Assembly (NCBI RefSeq): GCF_000760215.1
Contig: NZ_JNAW01000003.1
Coordinates: 1-64,000 of the forward strand
Length of the DNA stretch: 64,000 bases
Source of the DNA: Prochlorococcus sp. MIT 0603
GTDB lineage: Bacteria > Cyanobacteriota > Cyanobacteriia > PCC-6307 > Cyanobiaceae
Reading direction: 5' to 3'
A program made the translations under genes and the position numbers. Below the pieces are notes generated by a model that made no database searches, was not told the origin of the DNA, and was given only the letters and a program-made list of their open reading frames with translations. This document shows, piece by piece, positions 1 to 7,190 of this stretch. How positions within the stretch are numbered: the first letter of the stretch is position 1; the number at the start of each line of letters is the position of its first letter.

Positions 1-397
1 AGATAGACAAGCTGCTGCTGAAAAGAAAGCTGCTGCAGATAGACAAGCTGCTGCAGAAAAGAAAGCCGCTGCAGAGAAGAAAGCTGCTGCAGATAGAAAA
101 GCCGCTGCAGAGAAGAAAGCCGCTGCAGAGAAGAAAGCTGCTGCAGATAGAAAAGCCGCTGCAGAGAAGAAAGCCGCTGCAGAGAAGAAAGCTGCTGCAA
201 CAAAACAACCTGCCTTACGGAATCAAACTGCCCAAGCGAAATCATCTATTACAGTTTCAGAGCGAAAGAGAAAGGAAAAGCAAGAGTTTTTAAAGGTTTC
301 TATATATGTAGACACTGGCAAAATTCTTGGACTTGTTTCACTTGGGGTTGTTGCTTCAGCAGTCTTAATGGCAGCATTGGCTTTTTTTATAAGTTAA
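1..397 (+). CDS. Ala/Lys/Glu repeat protein with C-terminal membrane anchor (5' end outside window)
   Basis: Only the last 131 codons are inside the window; frame 2 is open from the edge to TAA at 395-397. The first 66 residues are six-residue units of the type AAAEKK and AAADRK/Q, which should form a long charged helix or coiled coil like the middle domain of TolA. A basic linker rich in K, R, E and Q follows, and the last 25 or so residues form one hydrophobic segment (GLVSLGVVASAVLMAALAFF) that ends the protein. So the C terminus is probably membrane embedded with the repeat region extending from the membrane. No enzyme domain is visible. The repeats are nearly perfect at DNA level, which suggests recent expansion. 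Function unknown; a structural or spacer role is inference. Confidence 0.75.
   Translation, partial: DRQAAAEKKAAADRQAAAEKKAAAEKKAAADRKAAAEKKAAAEKKAAADRKAAAEKKAAAEKKAAATKQPALRNQTAQAKSSITVSERKRKEKQEFLKVSIYVDTGKILGLVSLGVVASAVLMAALAFFIS
29..190 (+). repeat. 54-bp in-frame tandem repeat, three copies
   Basis: Bases 83-136 and 137-190 are identical 54-mers encoding the 18-residue unit AAADRKAAAEKKAAAEKK. Bases 29-82 are a third copy differing at three bases. A further partial copy lies at the window edge, so the array probably continues upstream. The period is a multiple of three, so copy-number change keeps the frame. Confidence 0.9.
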
Positions 398-482
398 CTT
401 AAAAAGAATTACTTCAAATCAACCTTTTTCTATAGCTGATTATTTATCAAATGAATTCAATGAGCAATTGGGTGCTTGAATA

Positions 483-1061
483 GTGTTCAATTTAGATTCA
501 AGGATCAATCCAGTGATAGATGAGAGAATTAAAGAACTTGTCGATTTCGCAAAATCCGAATCTCCATACCGTTCTGCAAACAAAGGTTGGTTAACTGAAA
601 ATATTTTTTTGCAATGGGGATCCGTCAAATCTCAAGACAAGTCTTCAGACGAATTTGATCAGTTTGTAAAAGCATCTGTTTTCTGGCAGCCAATAATACA
701 GATGATCACAGTAATATTTTTCGTTATTTTTTTAGCAACAATGTTTGCTTTTGCACCAGTTGCCTTATCAAAAGGTGGTTTTAATCAGATGAAAGACATT
801 TTTGAATTCAAGCCTATTCCAATTAAAGTTGAACAAAAAGTAATTAACGAGGAAGTTGGGGCATCTCAATCAATTGCTATTAAGAAAAAGACAGTTGATG
901 AAGGTTCTATATCATCTAAGTCAGAAACTATTGAACAAAGAAAAGAGATGCCTTCGACAAAAGATACAAATAGTGCTAATAAACAAACTATTGAAAACAA
1001 CTCTTCGACTAAGAGAAAGCTAATTACTGCAACAGACTTATTCCAACCAAATCATAGTTAA
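483..1061 (+). CDS. Hypothetical membrane protein
   Basis: A 192-residue protein starting at GTG. Residues 1-68 are hydrophilic, residues about 69-97 form one strongly hydrophobic segment (IIQMITVIFFVIFLATMFAF), and the C-terminal half is a polar tail rich in Lys, Glu, Ser and Thr. It lies 85 bases after the repeat protein on the same strand and shares its single-span, charged-domain layout, so the two may be cotranscribed. I do not recognise a family. The GTG start is the first in frame and no clear Shine-Dalgarno sequence precedes it. Confidence 0.7.
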   Translation: MFNLDSRINPVIDERIKELVDFAKSESPYRSANKGWLTENIFLQWGSVKSQDKSSDEFDQFVKASVFWQPIIQMITVIFFVIFLATMFAFAPVALSKGGFNQMKDIFEFKPIPIKVEQKVINEEVGASQSIAIKKKTVDEGSISSKSETIEQRKEMPSTKDTNSANKQTIENNSSTKRKLITATDLFQPNHS

Positions 1062-1185
1062 TATTATGGAATTCAAGTGGATCTAATAAGAATCTATTTT
1101 CTTTATTTGAAGCATTTAATCTATTAAATAATTTTGCAACCCATAATCAAAGAAAAGATCCCAATCCTTGATTATCTAGTTTTCC

Positions 1186-1338
1186 TTAAAAAAGACCTTT
1201 TTTAGGGGTATCTTTAAAAGGCTGCTCTCCACTTTCAGGGGGTAATGTTTTGCTTTTTTCCGACAAAAGAGCATCTCCCATTGCCTTCATTGTTTCTTTT
1301 ACCCATCTTTTGATTTTTACTGTTAGCGAATCAGACAT
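1186..1338 (-). CDS. Small hypothetical protein, 50 residues
   Basis: Begins MSDSLTVKIKRWVKETMKAM and ends KKGLF. It is hydrophilic, with a predicted amphipathic helix in residues 5-25 and a Pro/Lys-rich tail, and has no membrane segment or Cys. An AGAGG-like run sits shortly before the ATG. It stands alone between two other genes. The helix and the composition look protein-like, but no family is recognised. Confidence 0.55.
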   Translation of the reverse strand: MSDSLTVKIKRWVKETMKAMGDALLSEKSKTLPPESGEQPFKDTPKKGLF

Positions 1339-1496
1339 GAAAAACCTCTTCATTACTAGCTAACTTAAGATAACTTCTTTTTACTTCATTACCAATTCTT
1401 TTCTTCACAATACTTTTTAGTAGCAGGGGATAATTCTATACAACTTGGAAGAATTGATAGCAATGAGATGGTTTGGTCAATGAAAAGACTTTTACC

Positions 1497-1700
1497 CTAA
1501 CCTTTAGCAGATGATTTTTTCCCTTCTTTTAAAAATTTCCTGTAATCCTTATCTCCCCAATAACAATCCTCGTAAAAAGTAAAAATAGAAAGTGCCACGC
1601 CTGCAAGTAAAAAGGCTCCAAAAATAAGCAGCCAATGGATAAACCCTTCGGAAGGCTTCCAAACTTGAGCCAGAGCTAAATAGTAAGAATAAAATGCCAT
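1497..1700 (-). CDS. Small membrane protein, 67 residues
   Basis: Starts MAFYSYYLALAQVWKPSEGF. Residues about 20-44 are one hydrophobic helix (HWLLIFGAFLLAGVALSIF), followed by an acidic/aromatic patch (YEDCYWGDKDYRKF) and a basic end. One Cys. The alternative minus-strand frame 1549-1752 covers the same DNA but gives a less protein-like sequence, so this frame is preferred. Function unknown. Confidence 0.6.
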   Translation of the reverse strand: MAFYSYYLALAQVWKPSEGFIHWLLIFGAFLLAGVALSIFTFYEDCYWGDKDYRKFLKEGKKSSAKG

Positions 1701-1820
1701 ACCTTAGGATTGCTTGCTTGAGTGTATAAAACCAACTGAAATAAATACTCAATTTTTGGTTCTATTAGCAATCCAGTCGCTCAAAGTTCTTTAATAATAG
1801 AAGCGACTTCTCCCTGGCTG

Positions 1821-2003
1821 TTAATGATTGCACCAAATAGCACAAGTAGAAGTCACTACTGCTATTACAACTCCTCCCCATTTAATAGCTTTCTGAGGAG
1901 CGTTAAAAGTTGTCGCTACAAGTATTGCAGCAAGATTGATAACAATAAGCTGATCAGCAGATGGAGATATTCCGAAAGGGCCTACGGATGCTAGTAATTG
2001 CAT
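1821..2003 (-). CDS. Small membrane protein, 60 residues
   Basis: Begins MQLLASVGPFGISPSADQL, and has two hydrophobic stretches (residues 19-33 and 42-56) separated by a short polar loop with APQKAIK. It is likely a two-span hairpin peptide. It sits between two other minus-strand genes, 120 bases upstream of the 67-residue membrane protein. No family recognised; the call rests on length, hydrophobic pattern and lack of a competing frame. Confidence 0.5.
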   Translation of the reverse strand: MQLLASVGPFGISPSADQLIVINLAAILVATTFNAPQKAIKWGGVVIAVVTSTCAIWCNH

Positions 2004-2061
2004 TTAATTTTTATAATTCCACTTGAATTTAGCCTTAAGTCCGAGTGAATAGATACTTTTA

Positions 2062-2493
2062 TTATTCAGGCTTATTAGACATTAACGGATTAGCTTCCTC
2101 ATGATTTTTAACTTTGAAAAAGTTTAAAGGCAAAGGACCAATTGTTGCTGAAGATTTTTCCTCAGAATGAAATTGACATCCTATAAGAACTCCTTCTCCT
2201 AAACCATATTCAATGCGAACGTGAATATCACCGGTGTGTTGATTGGCTTTTAAAAAGACAGGGCCATTACCATTTGGTTTCGATGCCACTTTCATTGGAG
2301 GCCAACCAAAATGGCTTTCTATTTCTTTTAAAACACTTATAGCTAAGTTTGCTGATGGAGCCATTATTCCAACGGTAAACCAATCCGTTTCATCAATGTG
2401 GATTAGGAGTTCATCGTACAATTTCTTTTCTTGCCTTGAATTTAAGACTGGCGCTGAGTTTATCTTTCTTAGATCATTCAATGAATTAATCAT
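2062..2493 (-). CDS. DUF1824 family protein
   Basis: A 143-residue soluble protein resembling the cyanobacterial DUF1824 family. Features I associate with that family are the N-terminal helix with LNSRQEKKLYDEL (residues about 17-30), the block DWFTVGIMAPSA (37-48), and the C-terminal segment with IRIEYGLGEGVLIGCQFHS-like sequence. No signal peptide or membrane segment. Length fits the family. Its role is unknown. It is encoded alone, divergent from the DUF1643 gene across an AT-rich spacer of about 115 bases that must hold both promoters. Confidence 0.75.
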   Translation of the reverse strand: MINSLNDLRKINSAPVLNSRQEKKLYDELLIHIDETDWFTVGIMAPSANLAISVLKEIESHFGWPPMKVASKPNGNGPVFLKANQHTGDIHVRIEYGLGEGVLIGCQFHSEEKSSATIGPLPLNFFKVKNHEEANPLMSNKPE

Positions 2494-2607
2494 ATATTTA
2501 TTCTTATAAGTATTTTGCTCATACTATCTGATATGAATTATATTCATTAGTTATATTGATAATAATTATTAATACTACGTTAAAAATTACTTTTTGAGTT
2601 TGTTTTC

Positions 2608-3138
2608 ATGAAGATCATTAAGTCAACTGCTTCATTCAGTATTTGCAAAAAATATAGGCTTAGATTGACTAAAAGAATAAGTAAATCTTCTAGGGAAATT
2701 ATATTTATTGGATTAAATCCCTCTACTGCCAATTCTATTTACAACGATGCCACTTTATCAAGATTATTAGATTTTACTAGCATCTGGGGGTATGGATCTC
2801 TTGAAGTAATCAACTTATTTGCAAGAGTCAGCAAAAACCCCGTACTTCTTAAGACATGCAAGGACCCTATTGGAGAAGGTAATGATTTAGAGTTGAAAAA
2901 GAGAATGAGGTCTTGGTCAGAAAATCTTTATTCTGATTTATGGCTTGGTTGGGGAGTAAATGGAAGGTTTATGAATAGAGATATTGATGTCTTAGGAGTT
3001 ATTAAAAAGTTCTACAGTAAAAGGCATGAAAAATACCCCTATGCATCAAAACCACTTTCCCTTGGAAGAACAAAAGGAGGATATCCTCGACACCCTTTAT
3101 ATGTAGCGAAGAAAGAAATTTTAAGACCTTTTTGCTAG
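2608..3138 (+). CDS. DUF1643 family protein
   Basis: A 176-residue protein with the DUF1643 signature: the IIFIGLNPSTA motif (residues 31-41) followed by NDATLSRLLDF, a GYGSLEVINLFA block, and a WGVNGRF-like segment near residue 113. The family is widespread in bacteria and phages and its biochemical function is not established; the fold has been likened to nucleotide-modifying or glycosylase-like enzymes, which I treat as unproven. The C-terminal part carries GYPRHPLYV, also typical. Ends close to a minus-strand small gene. No signal peptide. Confidence 0.8.
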   Translation: MKIIKSTASFSICKKYRLRLTKRISKSSREIIFIGLNPSTANSIYNDATLSRLLDFTSIWGYGSLEVINLFARVSKNPVLLKTCKDPIGEGNDLELKKRMRSWSENLYSDLWLGWGVNGRFMNRDIDVLGVIKKFYSKRHEKYPYASKPLSLGRTKGGYPRHPLYVAKKEILRPFC

Positions 3139-3228
3139 GTTCATTAGTCAAACGACAGTAGTTATTTTTTCTACAAAGAGATCGAAGCACTTAGTCCCTT
3201 AAGAGACCTTAAACGGTTAGCACCCTTG

Positions 3229-3363
3229 CTAGCGGATAACCAAAGTAAGCACGCCAAAAACCAAAGCTGCCACGACAAAGCCTATACCAAAAAGCCCTGC
3301 GACTATCCCTGTATTGAGGTATACGGAAACGGTTGCCAATTCCTTCCCTTTGTTGTCTGACAT
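3229..3363 (-). CDS. Single-span membrane peptide, 44 residues
   Basis: Starts MSDNKGKELATVSVYLNTGI, then a Gly/Val/Phe-rich hydrophobic helix (residues about 19-43) and a terminal Arg. Size and topology (short charged N terminus, one helix) match small photosystem or cytochrome b6f subunits such as PsbX, PetN or Ycf12, but the sequence does not match any that I know well, so no symbol is given. The reading frame is preferred over the overlapping 3209-3403 frame because it gives a clean transmembrane pattern. Confidence 0.65.
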   Translation of the reverse strand: MSDNKGKELATVSVYLNTGIVAGLFGIGFVVAALVFGVLTLVIR

Positions 3364-3549
3364 TGAATGAAAATACGTTTAGGTTAAATGATAAAACTAT
3401 CATAAGTAGACGTGGTTGAAAATTTTCATTTTCTTAGCGCTTGATTGCTTAATGGATAATTTGAGGCATCCTATTGTTATGAAGACTTTATTCATTATTT
3501 TTGACCTTATTCACAATTAATCATTTTAAAAATCTAGCTATCAAATTTA

Positions 3550-3729
3550 ATGACTATTCGCATGCTGACAACAGAAACTCGACGCAGAATCGAAGAAATA
3601 ATTGATCGACTTGCAAAAGGGGAGTTGGTAACCCTTGAGGAACGAATTCAACTTAAGAAGTATTCCACTCATATCCCTTTTATAGCAGGGAAAGTTAACC
3701 AAGCATTAAGAAGAAGGGAGAAATATTAA
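3550..3729 (+). CDS. Small basic hypothetical protein, 59 residues
   Basis: Starts MTIRMLTTETRRRIEEIIDR and ends QALRRREKY. It is highly charged and helical, with a strong basic N and C terminus, no Cys and no membrane segment. It could bind nucleic acid or another protein, but that is inference from charge only. A second in-frame ATG at codon 5 is an alternative start. It looks like the small conserved proteins common in picocyanobacteria. Confidence 0.65.
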   Translation: MTIRMLTTETRRRIEEIIDRLAKGELVTLEERIQLKKYSTHIPFIAGKVNQALRRREKY

Positions 3730-3828
3730 GATTGATCTTTTATCAAAGGGAGCTTTCTAAATAGAAGGTTTGAATTTATTTTTAGTTAAAAATTTTTAAT
3801 TTCAACTAATCTAAAAACAACAGTTCTT

Positions 3829-3909
3829 ATGCGAGAAGAAATTATTCCCATGGCTGGTGTTACAAAGCCTGGGCCTCATGATGTGCGATACTTCTTCCAA
3901 ATTCCTTAA
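3829..3909 (+). CDS. Possible 26-residue peptide upstream of DUF1330 gene
   Basis: A short frame reads MREEIIPMAGVTKPGPHDVR then YFFQIP and stops six bases before the GTG of the DUF1330 gene. The dense pairing with the next gene and the Pro/Gly-rich, non-random composition argue for translation; the very short length and lack of a clear Shine-Dalgarno sequence argue against. It could be a leader peptide. Low confidence. Confidence 0.35.
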   Translation: MREEIIPMAGVTKPGPHDVRYFFQIP

Positions 3910-3915
3910 TGTTCT

Positions 3916-4206
3916 GTGTCAAAAGGCTACTGGATCAAACAAGTAACTATTGAAAGCACTGATTTATTTATTGAATACATCCAAACTGTAATTCCTTGGC
4001 TTCTATCTGTTGGCGGAGTCGTTATAGCAAAAGATATTAATCAAAATTCAGATTTGAATGAATGGGATGGAGGCCAATTAGGGGTCATTGTAGAGTTTGA
4101 ATCTAAATTGGCTGCCAAAAAAGCCTTTGAATCGACTATTTTCCAGGAGTACATCAGCTTTCATAGGCTGGAATCAGATTTATTTTTATCTATTTGGGGG
4201 AATTAA
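3916..4206 (+). CDS. DUF1330 domain protein
   Basis: A 96-residue protein with the dimeric alpha/beta-barrel layout of DUF1330: it opens with a YWIKQVTIES beta strand, continues with an LFIEYIQTVIPWLLSVGGVVIAKD helix-strand unit split near residue 35, then a GQLGVIVEFES strand and an AKKAFES helix leading to YISFHRLE. Members are small cytosolic proteins of unknown function related to ABM/EthD-like ferredoxin folds. The GTG start at 3916 is used because the first strand begins at once. Its upstream neighbour is a possible 26-residue peptide. Confidence 0.75.
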   Translation: MSKGYWIKQVTIESTDLFIEYIQTVIPWLLSVGGVVIAKDINQNSDLNEWDGGQLGVIVEFESKLAAKKAFESTIFQEYISFHRLESDLFLSIWGN

Positions 4207-4356
4207 ATCAATTGAAAATTTTTAAATATTAAAAAGAGGCCTATAAATAAAATGGTCAAAAACACTTCAGGGAATTCCTACAAGAACTAACTATTTCTGT
4301 TGATTGTTGATCTTTTTTTCATAATTGAGTATTAGAAATTACACCTCTTATTTTCC

Positions 4357-5688
4357 ATGGAGATTCGCGAACAATGGCGCTCAAGAAGTGGGTTTGTCCT
4401 TGCAGCCGCTGGCAGTGCAGTTGGTTTAGGCAATCTCTGGGGCTTTGCCTATAGGGCTTCTCAAGGTGGCGGTGCGGCTTTCTTGTTTCTTTATATATTG
4501 ATCGTTCTAGTAGTTTGCCTACCTGTACTTGTTGCAGAGATGGTTCTCGGTAGAAGCACAGGAAGCAGCCCTCTTATTGCCCCTGTAAAAGCAGCCGGCA
4601 GTAGATGGGGGTTCATGGGATGGCTTTTTGTTATTGCTCCATTGGGGATTGGTTCGTTCTATGCCGTCTTAATGGGATGGACATTAGATACATTCTTACA
4701 CTCTCTTTTCTTTGGCTTGCCAGCCAACATGTCAGATGCTCAAGCATTTTTTGGTTCAATTAGCTCTGGCAGTAGTGTGATTTTAGGGCAACTTCTTAGC
4801 TTGATTTTGACGGCAATTGTAGTATCAGCTGGAATTAGAGGAGGCATAGAACGACTTAGTCGCTGGGGGGTTCCTATCCTATTTGCTTTATTAATAATTC
4901 TTGCTCTATGGGCAACAACTTTGTCAGGGACATGGGAAGGGTATAGAACTTTTCTTTTTAAAATTGATACTTCTGAATTCTTTAATCCTTCAACTATAAG
5001 GAATGCTTTTACACAAGCTTTCTTTTCTTTAAGTTTAGGGATAGGAATTATGGTTGCTTATTCCTCATACTTAGATAAACGGAATCAATTACCAAAAGAA
5101 GCCCTTTCAGTTGCTTCTATAGATACGGCTGTAGGCTTATTGGCTGGACTTATAACTTTCCCAATCGTTATGAGTTTTGGCCTTAAAGAAGTTGTTAATG
5201 AATCTACTGTAGGAGCATTATTTATTTCTTTACCTACTGGATTAGGTACTTTAGGTTTAACAGGTAGAATCGTAGCTGTTTTATTCTTTGCACTTGCATA
5301 TATTGCAGCCATCACTTCATCTATTTCTTTATTGGAAGTGCCTGTTTCATCAATAATGGATAGGCTGGGCTGGAAACGATCAAAAGCTGTTTTTGTTGCT
5401 ACATCCTTAATATTTCTTCTAGGGATTCCTTCAGCATTGAATTTAAATATTTTAGAAAAAATGGACAGTATTTTTGGTGGTGTTTTGCTTATTTTAGGAG
5501 GCTTCTTACTATCTATATTCCTTGGATGGGTAGTGCCCAGGATGTTTGATGAGGACCTTGCTGGTTGCAATTCAGACCAAAGAGTTCGCAAATACCTTAA
5601 ATTTATGCTCCGTTGGGTTTCTCCACCTGTAATTGCTTTTGGTTTAATAGTAAGTGTGATTGATCTTTTCCAAAACTGGTTTGGCTAA
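4357..5688 (+). CDS. Sodium-dependent transporter, SNF/NSS (LeuT-like) family
   Basis: A 443-residue inner-membrane symporter. TM1 carries the family signature AAGSAVGLGNLWGF (residues 17-30), which holds the unwound sodium- and substrate-binding site, followed by GGGAAFLFLY of TM2. About eleven hydrophobic segments can be counted, which matches the bacterial branch of the family. A second conserved stretch, FFSLSLGIGIMVAYSSYL (near residues 222-239), corresponds to TM6-TM7. The family imports amino acids or related amines with sodium; the substrate here cannot be read from sequence. It stands alone with its own 150-base leader and is followed by a glutamine amidotransferase gene. Confidence 0.9.
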   Translation: MEIREQWRSRSGFVLAAAGSAVGLGNLWGFAYRASQGGGAAFLFLYILIVLVVCLPVLVAEMVLGRSTGSSPLIAPVKAAGSRWGFMGWLFVIAPLGIGSFYAVLMGWTLDTFLHSLFFGLPANMSDAQAFFGSISSGSSVILGQLLSLILTAIVVSAGIRGGIERLSRWGVPILFALLIILALWATTLSGTWEGYRTFLFKIDTSEFFNPSTIRNAFTQAFFSLSLGIGIMVAYSSYLDKRNQLPKEALSVASIDTAVGLLAGLITFPIVMSFGLKEVVNESTVGALFISLPTGLGTLGLTGRIVAVLFFALAYIAAITSSISLLEVPVSSIMDRLGWKRSKAVFVATSLIFLLGIPSALNLNILEKMDSIFGGVLLILGGFLLSIFLGWVVPRMFDEDLAGCNSDQRVRKYLKFMLRWVSPPVIAFGLIVSVIDLFQNWFG

Positions 5689-5784
5689 CATTTTCAAAGG
5701 TTGGTTTAATTAAGTTTCTTTTTATAATTTTATAAATTAAACCCAAAAGTTTTTTTTAGATAATTAAAAGAAGCTTAGTTTATC

Positions 5785-6510
5785 ATGAAGCGTTTAATTG
5801 TTATTCAACATGTTGATCGAGAAAGTGCAGGTTTGTATGCTGAACTTGCTCTTAAGCTTAATCTTGAAGTAATTACTTGCAGAATGGATCTTAATGCAAC
5901 CATTCCAGAAATATTTGAAGAGGATATTTTATTGGTAATGGGAGGGCCTATGGGTGTTAAAGATATCAATACTTCCAAATACCATTGGCTTTCAAAAGTT
6001 GTCAATCTTCTAAGACTTGCATTGAAAAATAATTTTAGAGTAATAGGTGTTTGCTTAGGAGCACAACTTCTAGCATATGCCGGCGGTGGAGATATTGAAG
6101 CTATACGAAGAGGTCCGATTAATAACAAAAAACCAGAAGTTGGTTGGGGATCAATTTACTTTAACAATAAGAATCACCCATTAAATATATTTTCAAACAA
6201 CAGCTTGGATGTACTTCATTGGCATGGTGACAGGATATTATTACCCCCTAGAGCTGAATTGATTGCAAGTAGCTTAGCTTGCAAAGAGCAATTGTTTAGC
6301 ATCAATGACTTTGCATACGGTATTCAATTTCATGTTGAAGTTACAGAAGTAATGTTTGCCAAATGGGTTTCAAAGGATGAAACATTTGTCAAGTCTGCAT
6401 TAGGAGAAAATGCTATCAAGATCTTAAAAACTCAGCAAGAATTATTTTACGAGAAAACTTTAAATAGCCGTATAAAGTTTATTAATAAATTATATAATTT
6501 ATTAATATAA
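5785..6510 (+). CDS. Class I glutamine amidotransferase-like protein (GMP synthase GATase-type)
   Basis: A 241-residue single-domain protein of the triad glutaminase superfamily. The nucleophile is Cys90 in GVCLGAQLLA, the oxyanion-type segment is VMGGPMGV (residues 51-58), and His183 and Glu185 in GIQFHVEV complete the triad. There is no ATP pyrophosphatase domain, so it is not GuaA itself but one of the stand-alone homologues often annotated as GMP synthase-like. These are predicted to hydrolyse glutamine or a gamma-glutamyl compound in the cytosol; the real substrate is unknown. It lies 96 bases downstream of the SNF transporter on the same strand, so a joint role in amino-acid use is possible but not shown. 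Confidence 0.85.
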   Translation: MKRLIVIQHVDRESAGLYAELALKLNLEVITCRMDLNATIPEIFEEDILLVMGGPMGVKDINTSKYHWLSKVVNLLRLALKNNFRVIGVCLGAQLLAYAGGGDIEAIRRGPINNKKPEVGWGSIYFNNKNHPLNIFSNNSLDVLHWHGDRILLPPRAELIASSLACKEQLFSINDFAYGIQFHVEVTEVMFAKWVSKDETFVKSALGENAIKILKTQQELFYEKTLNSRIKFINKLYNLLI

Positions 6511-7190
6511 ATATCTTGGGATATAATGAGTTTGATCTTATAAAAATCTTTTACAAGATAATTAGATATTAATTTATTATCAGATATTTAAAACCTCAGA
6601 AAAATTTAAGCATGTAATCTTGGCTAGCAATCTTGATTTTTATCAGCTTTTTAATATCCAAATTTCTTAGAAGCAATCATATTTGAAGGCTCAAAGAGTA
6701 TTGATCTTTTAGGCAAACAATTTTCCAAAGCTGTTTTCCTCATATAAAAACCTCCGATCTTCAGGCAAAAATTAGCTTAGGTTTCAATCTTCAAAAATTC
6801 CAACGACGAAAATTCTTGATTCTCCAAGCAGATTAAAGTTGAATATCAAAAAACATTCTCCAAATTCCAGAGACTGCGTTACTTCATGATTTGGTGAGCA
6901 TTTGCCAGGGGACGACTTATTCAATCCAATTTCAAGGTGCCTACTTTGTTAGAAGAAAATTTTTCATTTCGCGAAACGCCCTATCACCAAAAGAATATCT
7001 GGCCGAATTTAACTAAATAAATCAAGGTTTCTTATCTGATTTCTCTTTATTTCTTGACTCTTAAAAACCCTTAAACCTTTTCAATGTAAGGCCTTAATTA
7101 TTCATCTTTTTTACGGATGTTTAACGACTTTCCCTTCAGCAGCAAAATGACTGTAATCTCTGAGAAGTTTTTAAAATACTTTTCTTACCT
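6511..7190. other. Long AT-rich intergenic region upstream of pcb
   Basis: No convincing long gene is present in these 680 bases. It holds a possible 30-residue minus-strand ORF (6651-6743) and must hold the pcb promoter and leader. A 39-codon stop-free stretch ends at 7019 but has no ATG near its start; it gives no recognisable protein. The length is unusual for such a compact genome. Confidence 0.6.
6651..6743 (-). CDS. Possible 30-residue peptide with good ribosome-binding site
   Basis: Reads MRKTALENCLPKRSILFEPS then NMIASKKFGY and stop. A GGAGG sequence lies seven bases before the ATG, the ideal spacing, which is uncommon among the genes in this window. It is a basic peptide with one Cys. 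No family recognised. The ribosome-binding site is the main support. Confidence 0.35.
   Translation of the reverse strand: MRKTALENCLPKRSILFEPSNMIASKKFGY

Noticed and set aside
1549-1752. 67-residue minus-strand ORF overlapping the 1497-1700 gene
   Set aside because: Overlaps in another frame and has a less regular hydrophobic pattern; only one of the two can be real.
5085-5591. 168-residue minus-strand ORF inside the SNF transporter gene
   Set aside because: Antisense shadow of a clear transporter; Lys/Pro/Ser-rich composition without domain.
5703-5743. 9-bp inverted repeat GGTTTAATT/AATTAAACC after the SNF transporter
   Set aside because: Loop of 23 bases, AT-rich stem and no adjacent T-run on the coding strand; not convincing as a terminator.
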